Origin: Oscillospiraceae bacterium
Lineage (GTDB): Bacteria > Bacillota > Clostridia > Oscillospirales > Oscillospiraceae
Length of the DNA stretch: 64,000 bases
Direction: 5' to 3'
Assembly: GCA_902798545.1 (NCBI GenBank)
Contig: CADBWQ010000005.1
Span: 48,381-112,380 of the forward strand
The notes beneath the pieces are model-generated. The model saw only the letters and a program-made list of their open reading frames with translations. It made no database searches and had not been told where the DNA came from. How positions within the stretch are numbered: the stretch's first letter is position 1; each line of letters begins with the position of its first letter. Shown here one piece after another: positions 58,597 through 64,000 of this stretch. A program made the position numbers and the translations under genes.

Positions 58597-60708
58597 TCAG
58601 TTCAGTGTGCCGTCCATCTTCTCCGTAAGCAGAAGAACACGCTCGCGCAGGGCGGCATGTTCCGGCAGGGACAGCGTCGGGTCCAGTGCGAGCAGGCGGT
58701 CGGCGGCTTCCTTGCTCTTCATGAGAGTTTCGGTGTCCGTGCCGAGATCGGCAACATGCATCTCCGGAAGACCGTGCTGGCGGGAGCCGAAAAAGTCCCC
58801 CGGCCCGCGGAGGCGAAGATCCTCTTCGGCAATTTTGAAGCCGTCGCCGGTCTCACACATGATCTTCATACGGGCTTTGGCCTCTTCACTCTCGGAATCG
58901 GTCACGAGAACGCAGTAGCTCTTATGCTGCCCGCGGCCCACTCTGCCGCGCAGCTGATGCAGCTGACTGAGGCCGAAGCGATCCGCATTCTCCACCAGCA
59001 TCAGGGCCGCGTTCGGAATGTCGACGCCAACTTCGATCACCGTTGTCGAGACCAGCACGTCGATCTCCCCGGCGATCATCTGCTGCATCACGAGATCCTT
59101 GTCGGCGGCCTTCATTTTTCCGTGGACACAGCCAATCCGGAGCTCCGGAAGCTCCAGACGGAGCTGCTGCGCATACTCCACGGCGGAGAGAAGCTTCTTC
59201 CCGCTGAGAGATCCGTCTGCCGCGGCATCCGGATCCTCTTCATCCTCCACCTTCGGGCAGACGACAAAGACCTGACGGCCCTCGCCGCACAGCTTCCGGA
59301 TGAATGCCAGCAGACGCGCGTGGTAAGCGCTCCCGACGCTGAAGGTATCGACGGCCTGCCTGCCGGGGGGAAGTTCGTCCAGCGCGGACAGTGCCAGATC
59401 CCCGTAGATGATCAGGGCCAGCGTGCGGGGGATCGGGGTCGCCGACATGACATAGACGTGGGGTGGGAGCGCAGATGCTGATGGGTCGGATGCATCATCT
59501 CCACCGCCGAAACGGGAGCGCTGTTCCACGCCGAAACGGTGCTGCTCATCCGTGATGGTGAGAGCCAGCCGGTGAAAATGCAGACTGTCGCTGAGAAGTG
59601 CATGTGTCCCGATAATCAGGTCCAGCGTCCCAAGTTCCAGCGCTTCGTGCAGCTGGCGTTTCTCCTTCGCCCGCGTGGAGCCGGTGAGGAGTCCGACCTT
59701 CAGCCCGAGAGGAGACAGAAACGCGCTCAGTGTGCGATAATGCTGCTCTGCAAGAATCTCGGTCGGCGCCATGAAGGCGGCGGCATATCCTGCCCGGAAG
59801 CATTGCCAGACGAGGGCTGCGGCGACAAGTGTCTTGCCGCTGCCGACATCGCCCTGGAGAAGGCGGCTCATGCGGCTGCCGGAGGCCAGATCCGACGCGG
59901 CTTCCTCAATCGCCCGCCGCTGGGCTGCGGTCGGGGAGAAGGGAAGTGTGTCGTAAAACAGCGAGAAATCGGGTTTCGGAACGACAATGCCCTTCTGCCC
60001 GGTCTTCTGCCGGCTTCCGAGGGCACAGGAGAGGAGAAACAGCTCTTCAAAGACAAAGCGCTTTCGCGCCTGATCCAATGCATGCGGGTCCGGCGGAAAA
60101 TGAATATCCTCGTACGCCTGCCCGGCATCCGCCAGACCGTACTCTTCCCGTACGGCAGGGGGCAGAAGTTCGGGAAGACTGCCCAGGCAGCTGTCCAGCC
60201 CCTGCCGGATACTCTGTCGTATGGCGCTCTGCTGCAGCCCGCTGACCATGCGGTAGACCGGGACAATCCGGCCGGTGACGGACATGCGTCCGGTGGGGAG
60301 ATCCTCCGGCTCAAAGACCGGATTGGTCAGGCTCCGGCGGGTCCCTTTGACCTCCATCTTCCCATAAAAGCGGTAGCTCTGCCCGCTTCGGAGCTGATTC
60401 TTCACATAACTCTGGTTGAACCAGGTGACGGTCACTTCCGCACTGTCGTCAAAGGCGCGTACACGTACCAGGTCGAGGCCGCGGCGGATGCGGGAGAGGC
60501 GGGGCTCGTCGGCAATCACGGCCGTGATGCAGACCGCTTCGCCGTCCTGCACCAGCGCGATGGGCCGGATGCTGCTGCGGTCCTCATAGCGCCGGGGGAA
60601 ATAGGAGATGAGATCGAACAGAGAAAAGACGCCGAGCTTGTTCAAAGCCTGCGCCCTCTTCTCTCCGATCCCCCTGACACTTCGTATGTCTCTGCGGAAC
60701 GGTTCCAT
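58597..60708 (-). CDS. recG: ATP-dependent DNA helicase RecG
   Basis: RecG remodels stalled replication forks and Holliday junctions. The 703-residue protein has an N-terminal wedge/OB domain to about 190 (starting with a helix-hairpin-helix-like SVRGIGEKRAQALNKLG), then superfamily 2 helicase motifs: Walker A GDVGSGKT near 285, a DEQH box in TDEQHRFGVEQR near 383, motif III MSATPIPRT, and QLRGRVGRG near 590. The start lies 5 bases after the apbE stop on the same strand, so it is co-transcribed with apbE and the oxidoreductase. Confidence 0.97.
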   Translation of the reverse strand: MEPFRRDIRSVRGIGEKRAQALNKLGVFSLFDLISYFPRRYEDRSSIRPIALVQDGEAVCITAVIADEPRLSRIRRGLDLVRVRAFDDSAEVTVTWFNQSYVKNQLRSGQSYRFYGKMEVKGTRRSLTNPVFEPEDLPTGRMSVTGRIVPVYRMVSGLQQSAIRQSIRQGLDSCLGSLPELLPPAVREEYGLADAGQAYEDIHFPPDPHALDQARKRFVFEELFLLSCALGSRQKTGQKGIVVPKPDFSLFYDTLPFSPTAAQRRAIEEAASDLASGSRMSRLLQGDVGSGKTLVAAALVWQCFRAGYAAAFMAPTEILAEQHYRTLSAFLSPLGLKVGLLTGSTRAKEKRQLHEALELGTLDLIIGTHALLSDSLHFHRLALTITDEQHRFGVEQRSRFGGGDDASDPSASALPPHVYVMSATPIPRTLALIIYGDLALSALDELPPGRQAVDTFSVGSAYHARLLAFIRKLCGEGRQVFVVCPKVEDEEDPDAAADGSLSGKKLLSAVEYAQQLRLELPELRIGCVHGKMKAADKDLVMQQMIAGEIDVLVSTTVIEVGVDIPNAALMLVENADRFGLSQLHQLRGRVGRGQHKSYCVLVTDSESEEAKARMKIMCETGDGFKIAEEDLRLRGPGDFFGSRQHGLPEMHVADLGTDTETLMKSKEAADRLLALDPTLSLPEHAALRERVLLLTEKMDGTLN

Positions 60709-60713
60709 TATGA

Positions 60714-61790
60714 TTACTCCGCGTATCTGACCTTGTAGCCGTCAGCGGCGCTGTTTTGCGTGAACACATCGATCAGTCCCTTGGTGCAGATGATCTGGTT
60801 GCTCTTGGTGATCAGGATCATCTCGAACCCGCCGTACTGCCGCCAGTAGTTCAGCGCGCGGGTTTCGCCCATAACGAACATGGCGGTGGATAGCGCGTCT
60901 GCCATCGTGCCGTCTTCGCAGATGATGGTGGCGGAGAGCAGATTGTTGGTGACAGGGGAGCCGCTTACCGGATTGATGATATGGTGATAGATGTTTCCGT
61001 CAAACTCAAAGAATCGCTGGTAACTGCCGCTGGTGACCACGGCTGTCTCACCGACCTGAACCGTCCCGACCCAGCTGGCGGTGTTGTTCGGGTCCTGGAT
61101 GGCGACGGTCCACTTGCTGTCGTCCGGCTTGAGGCCGAGGGTCTGGACATTGCCGCCCAGCGAGATGATGCCGCTCCTGACGCCGGCCTGACGCATGGCG
61201 CTGATGGCGTTTTCCGCGGTGCAGCCCTTTCCGATGGCACCGAAACTGATCTCGGTTCCGGCGGGGAACGAGACGGAATAGGAGCCGGTCGCCGGGTAGC
61301 TGGTCAGGACCATCTGGTCGAAGGCCTTCCGGGCGAGCTGCGCGGAGATCTCCTCATACAGCGGGACATAGTAGCGGCTGTCGACAAATCCCCAGAGCTT
61401 GACCACGGGATAGATGCTGAGATCCAGCGCGCCGCCCGACTGGTCATAGACCGTCTTGGCGGTGCTCAGCATTTTCGCAACCTGTGCGTTGACCACGACG
61501 TTGCTGCCGTTTGCATGATTGATGGCATAGGTCGTGCTGGTCGGCAGCTCCGGATCCAGCAGCGCCTCCATGGAGTTGATGACACTGGTGGCGGCGTTGA
61601 GGCCGTCCTGGGCCTTCTGCCCGTAGGCGGTGAGCGTCATGACGGTGTCCATGGCGAAGATCTGCTTCTGCTCCATGGCGGCCGCCGACGCGCAGGCACT
61701 CAGTGAGAGCAGAGCCGCAGCAATGAGCAGGAGGGAGACAATCCGGAAACAGTGCTTAGACCAGGTCTTTATGGGTTTCATAGAATTCAT
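60714..61790 (-). CDS. apbE: FAD:protein FMN transferase (ApbE) lipoprotein
   Basis: ApbE attaches FMN covalently to threonine in flavoproteins such as RnfG/NqrC outside the membrane. The 358-residue protein has a signal peptide with lipobox LSAC ending at Cys33, then FAMDTVMTL, GGALDLSIYPVVKLWGF, the SFGAIGKGCTAE flavin-binding stretch, SLGGNVQTLG, and HHIINPVSGSP with metal ligands. It overlaps the aldo/keto reductase by 35 bases. No Rnf genes are in the window. The start at 61790 has AAAGGA five bases upstream. Confidence 0.95.
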   Translation of the reverse strand: MNSMKPIKTWSKHCFRIVSLLLIAAALLSLSACASAAAMEQKQIFAMDTVMTLTAYGQKAQDGLNAATSVINSMEALLDPELPTSTTYAINHANGSNVVVNAQVAKMLSTAKTVYDQSGGALDLSIYPVVKLWGFVDSRYYVPLYEEISAQLARKAFDQMVLTSYPATGSYSVSFPAGTEISFGAIGKGCTAENAISAMRQAGVRSGIISLGGNVQTLGLKPDDSKWTVAIQDPNNTASWVGTVQVGETAVVTSGSYQRFFEFDGNIYHHIINPVSGSPVTNNLLSATIICEDGTMADALSTAMFVMGETRALNYWRQYGGFEMILITKSNQIICTKGLIDVFTQNSAADGYKVRYAE

Positions 61791-62784
61791 CGTAATCCTT
61801 TAGCATAAACTTCAGCAGATTTGGCGTGTCCAGCTGATAGGGACACTTGGAGGCGCAGGAGCGGCAGCCGATGCAGTCTTCGATTCTGTGCATCTTCTCG
61901 TACCATTCATCGGTCATATACTGCTGCCAGGGGGAGCGGCGCAGGAGCATGTTCATCCTTGCACAATTGCGGATCTCAATCCCCACGGGACATGGCATGC
62001 AATACCCGCAGCTGCGGCAGAAGCTGCCGGAGAGTTCTTTCCGCTCTCTGGCGATAAAGGCCTTCAGTTCCTCGTCCATCGGGGGATCTTCCTCCGCCAC
62101 GGCCAGCCACTGATCCAGCTGACCCAGTTCCTGAACGCCCCAGATGGGGACGACATTGTCATACTGGCTCATGAAGGCCTGGCAGGCCCGGACATTGGTC
62201 AGCATGCCGCCGGCCAGCCCCTTCATGGCAATATAGCCGACATTGGCCGCCTTCGCGCGGGCGGCCAGGGCCAGATCGCGCTCGGATGAGATATAGCTGA
62301 ACGGAAACTGGACCGTCTCAAAGTAGCCGGAATCGATGCAGGCCTCCGCAACCTGCACACGGTGGGTTGTGACACCGATGTGACCGATCCAGCCGCGCCG
62401 TTTTGCCTCCAGCGCACCGGCATACGCGCCGTCGGGATCATCCGGATCCGGAACCTCGGGCACCTGGTGAAACTGAAAGAGGTCGATATAGTCTGTCTTC
62501 ATCATCCGGAGACTGTTTTCAATGTGGGCGAGAACACCCGCCTTATCTCTGGCGGCACTCTTGGTGGCAAGAACAATCTCGCTGCGGACATCGCTGAGCG
62601 CGAGGCCAATCTTCTCTTCACTGTCGGTGTAGGCGTTGGCGGTGTCAAAAAAGCGGATTCCGCCGTCATAGGCGGCGCGGAGCAGCCTCACGGCGTAGTC
62701 CTTGTCACAGCGCTGAAGCGGCAGACAGCCGAGCGAGGGCTTGGTGGCGACAAGGCCGCTTCTCCCCAGTACTACGGTTTTCAT
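61756..62784 (-). CDS. Aldo/keto reductase with C-terminal 4Fe-4S ferredoxin domain
   Basis: A 342-residue oxidoreductase. Residues 1-240 or so form the AKR barrel: FFDTANAYTDSEEKIG near 46 with the Asp/Tyr pair, YIDLFQFHQV, and GHIGVTTH. The C-terminus carries two cysteine sets, CRSCGYCMPCP near 257 and CIGCRSCASKCP near 308, that should bind 4Fe-4S clusters. Such proteins are common in anaerobes and may couple carbonyl reduction to ferredoxin instead of NADPH. It is the first gene of the run reductase-apbE-recG. GAGG precedes the ATG. Confidence 0.9.
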   Translation of the reverse strand: MKTVVLGRSGLVATKPSLGCLPLQRCDKDYAVRLLRAAYDGGIRFFDTANAYTDSEEKIGLALSDVRSEIVLATKSAARDKAGVLAHIENSLRMMKTDYIDLFQFHQVPEVPDPDDPDGAYAGALEAKRRGWIGHIGVTTHRVQVAEACIDSGYFETVQFPFSYISSERDLALAARAKAANVGYIAMKGLAGGMLTNVRACQAFMSQYDNVVPIWGVQELGQLDQWLAVAEEDPPMDEELKAFIARERKELSGSFCRSCGYCMPCPVGIEIRNCARMNMLLRRSPWQQYMTDEWYEKMHRIEDCIGCRSCASKCPYQLDTPNLLKFMLKDYDEFYETHKDLV

Positions 62785-62842
62785 AGGGTTCCTCCTCTTT
62801 GAAGTGGTAAAGCCTTCTGAACACGGGAATTAAAATCAGGGC

Positions 62843-62871
62843 TTTACTTTACGGCAGATTTTTGTTATAAT
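62843..62871 (+). promoter_or_regulatory. Promoter of tRNA-Arg
   Basis: TTTACT at 62843-62848, 17 bases, TATAAT at 62866-62871 with a preceding TGT (extended -10), about 60 bases before the tRNA. Confidence 0.75.
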
Positions 62872-62931
62872 ACCATGCGTTGTCTGGATTATACCAAATT
62901 CACAGTCCAAAGGCAACAACTATCTGATTAT

Positions 62932-63008
62932 GCGGCCGTAGCTCAGCTGGATAGAGTGTCAGACTCCGACTCTGAAGGTCGTGGGTTCGAATCCCGTCGG
63001 CCGTACCA
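62932..63008 (+). tRNA. tRNA-Arg (anticodon CCG)
   Basis: A 77-base cloverleaf with encoded CCA. The acceptor stem GCGGCCG pairs with CGGCCGT (first pair G-U); D-arm, a perfect five-pair anticodon stem TCAGA/TCTGA, loop CTCCGAC with anticodon CCG reading CGG, a five-base variable loop, and T-arm with loop TTCGAAT all fit. It is followed by a terminator and then by genes that look like one end of an integrated element, so it may be the attachment site. Confidence 0.96.
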
Positions 63009-63013
63009 TCTGA

Positions 63014-63048
63014 AAGAAGTCCCTGAAAACGGGACTTCTTCTGTTTTT
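63014..63048 (+). terminator. Intrinsic terminator after tRNA-Arg
   Basis: AAGAAGTCCC at 63014-63023 pairs with 63031-63040, followed by CTGTTTTT. Confidence 0.85.
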
Positions 63049-63121
63049 ACTGGTAGTTTGGCCGTTTTTCTGCATCTCAAAAATGATTTCACAGAATCAA
63101 ATTTGATGGTCAAAAATCAAA

Positions 63122-63166
63122 ATTGACCACGTAAAACGTCCACGGGATTGACCACGGTCTGGACGT
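63122..63166. repeat. Direct and inverted repeats next to tRNA-Arg
   Basis: ATTGACCACG occurs at 63122-63131 and 63147-63156. ACGTCCA at 63136-63142 and TGGACGT at 63160-63166 form an inverted repeat around the second copy. Between a tRNA gene and element-like genes such repeats may be integrase or excisionase arm sites. Confidence 0.5.
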
Positions 63167-63167
63167 G

Positions 63168-63204
63168 AAAATAGCTGGCGGGTATTGTTCCCGTCAGCTA
63201 TTTT
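63168..63204. terminator. Bidirectional terminator before the GIY-YIG gene end
   Basis: AAAATAGCTGGCGGG at 63168-63182 pairs with 63190-63204 with a single wobble, and T-runs lie on both sides. It begins 2 bases beyond the stop of the minus-strand GIY-YIG gene. Confidence 0.8.
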
Positions 63205-63205
63205 G

Positions 63206-63628
63206 CTATTTGTCTGAGTGTAGCGGTTTATTCATCCCAAGTGCTTCAAGTGTTCCATGCGCATATAAAAGCGGGTTTTTGTTTCCGAATCTGGCGCGGG
63301 TAGTCGAACCGGGATAATTGTATTCGCCGACGGACCCAAGCGCCTCCGTATATTTGCGCTCCGCCCTGACAAGATCCGCGTTTGTGATTGTTCCGTCTTT
63401 GAACGTTTCAAGCACTGCCGCGAAAAACTTTCCGTGCCCGGCTTTAATGTCTTCATCCATAAGACGGTTTATTCCGTCGCCATGCCTGATGATAGATTCA
63501 TGCATTTTGAGCCGGTGTTTTACGTTCGTTGAGGATCCAACATAGCGCTTTTTCGTTTCCATGTTTTCGATCATGTAAACGCCGACCGCGTCCGCGTCCG
63601 GGATCTGAAATATTCTTTCCGTTTTTAT
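63206..63628 (-). CDS. GIY-YIG domain protein, start uncertain
   Basis: The frame encodes a GIY-YIG nuclease domain: GVYMIEN, then KRYVGSS, then RLKMHE, with a charged tail to 63206. Such domains cut DNA in homing enzymes and some mobile elements. No ATG, GTG or TTG lies between the strong AGGAGG (63635-63630) and the GVY motif; ATA codons at 63628 and 63613 are the only near-starts. The frame is open up to 63763 but there it overlaps the upstream gene in another frame. Start at 63628 is a placeholder; coupling to the upstream stop (63625) is likely. Confidence 0.6.
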   Translation of the reverse strand: MKTERIFQIPDADAVGVYMIENMETKKRYVGSSTNVKHRLKMHESIIRHGDGINRLMDEDIKAGHGKFFAAVLETFKDGTITNADLVRAERKYTEALGSVGEYNYPGSTTRARFGNKNPLLYAHGTLEALGMNKPLHSDK

Positions 63629-63825
63629 CCCTCCTGAATCATCCGTCTGAGCGCCTCTTTTATCACGGTCTGCTTTGACTTTCCGTCTAAGAATTCGATG
63701 ATGTCCGCGTCTGTTGCTTTCTGCAGCTTGATTGAGACGTGAACTGTGTTTTCCTTGTCCCATACCTGCTGTCTGGCGTTGCGCTTCTGGATATCCTCTG
63801 CACCCATTTGAAAACCTTCTTTCAC
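63625..63825 (-). CDS. Small ribbon-helix-helix-like protein
   Basis: A 66-residue protein from GTG 63825, which has GGGAGG about 9 bases upstream. Residues 27-66 (VHVSIKLQKATDADIIEFL and then a KQTVIKEALRRMI helix) have the strand-helix-helix pattern of Arc/CopG-type DNA-binding proteins, and resemble small proteins next to phage or conjugative genes. It has its own promoter at 63841-63870 and overlaps or abuts the GIY-YIG frame. Confidence 0.65.
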   Translation of the reverse strand: MKEGFQMGAEDIQKRNARQQVWDKENTVHVSIKLQKATDADIIEFLDGKSKQTVIKEALRRMIQEG

Positions 63826-63840
63826 GATAATGTACCTCCC

Positions 63841-63870
63841 ATTATATCAATCTGTCGGTGTGACCGTCAA
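63841..63870 (-). promoter_or_regulatory. Promoter of the small RHH-like gene
   Basis: On the minus strand TTGACG (63870-63865) and TATAAT (63846-63841) are separated by 18 bases. It lies inside the end of the 34-residue ORF. Confidence 0.7.
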
Positions 63871-63946
63871 GATAAAACTGCCTCTGAAATCCGGCTATCA
63901 TTCCGGCTGCGAAAAGATCAAGGAACCGCATAATCTTTGCTTTCAT
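63842..63946 (-). CDS. 34-residue small ORF
   Basis: ATG 63946 to TAA 63842 encodes 34 residues starting MKAKIMRFLDLFAAGMIAG. A consensus AAAGGAGG lies 9 bases before the ATG, and the ATG overlaps the stop of the upstream partial gene as ATGA. The good ribosome site and coupling argue for translation. The sequence is a short amphipathic or membrane-leaning helix with a polar tail; function unknown. Confidence 0.55.
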   Translation of the reverse strand: MKAKIMRFLDLFAAGMIAGFQRQFYLDGHTDRLI

Positions 63947-64000
63947 TCTGTCTGAACCTCCTTTATTTCCATTTTGCGGATCTGATCGAGGGCTTTTCTT
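63943..64000 (-). CDS. C-terminal end of an unidentified gene (partial)
   Basis: The minus strand is open from the window edge to a TGA at 63945-63943, giving the last 18 residues (RKALDQIRKMEIKEVQTE). The end overlaps the next start (ATGA) and holds its ribosome site, so it is probably a real gene tail. Too short to assign. Confidence 0.5.
   Translation of the reverse strand, partial: RKALDQIRKMEIKEVQTE

Overview
The window reads as chromosomal DNA of an anaerobic, probably spore-forming Firmicute of class Clostridia. A family such as Oscillospiraceae is an inference from gene order and protein style, not something computed. Support comes from a BofA-type pro-sigma-K regulator, GdpP, the PrmC-RecX-RimO-PgsA-CysS cluster, the TilS-Hpt-FtsH cluster, YtrA-type GntR regulators, a radical SAM PflX-like protein and iron-sulfur oxidoreductases. 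Most of the window is housekeeping. Genes are tightly packed, often overlap by 4 to 30 bases, and frequently start with TTG or GTG. Where a Shine-Dalgarno site argued against the longest frame, I moved the start.

Layout. 1-360: 3' end of something outside the window, a hairpin and a promoter. 361-9830: small zinc-ribbon membrane protein, then a tightly spaced run of glpK, a HAD phosphatase, a PMT-type glycosyltransferase, a BofA-like protein, type II topoisomerase B and A subunits, and a 60-residue double-glycine leader peptide with a finger-like cysteine/histidine tail, closed by a strong terminator. 9828-11190 (minus): three very small proteins and a SRAP/YedK protein. 11475-15830: histone-H1-like DUF6465 protein, histidine kinase coupled to HtrA and a YgjP-like hydrolase, DtxR-like regulator. 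15945-18030: DUF937 protein, zinc-ribbon protein and an orphan histidine kinase. 18087-25666 (minus): cysS, pgsA, rimO, recX, prmC, DUF1385 and a two-component system. 25844-29670: a TetM/EF-G-like GTPase carrying a C-terminal YacP/Rae1-type NYN nuclease domain, then pepT. 29829-31813 (minus): FMN alpha-hydroxy-acid oxidase-like protein and a PflX-like radical SAM protein. 32042-36327: pgk, tpiA, gpmI and a thymidylate kinase. 36489-38196: hisZ and hisG. 38313-45819: gdpP, rplI, dnaB, tilS, hpt, ftsH. 45973-52626: FCD-type GntR regulator, COG2426 protein, plsY, YtrA-type regulator with its ABC transporter, second HtrA. 52814-58454: SH3 lipoprotein (minus), DUF1002 protein, prfA, a tsaC-coaE fusion, M18 aminopeptidase. 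58597-62784 (minus): recG, apbE, aldo/keto reductase. 62932-64000: tRNA-Arg(CCG), then small minus-strand genes (GIY-YIG, ribbon-helix-helix-like and two tiny ORFs) that look like one end of an integrated element.

The strongest candidates for something new are the GTPase-NYN fusion at 25844-28459, which joins two ribosome A-site-directed activities in one chain; the double-glycine peptide at 9576-9758; the TsaC-CoaE fusion; a recurring promoter layout in which the -10 box ends 6-7 bases before an ATG, suggesting leaderless transcripts; and a set of perfect palindromes placed on promoters of regulator genes. No CRISPR array, transposase or rRNA gene was seen.
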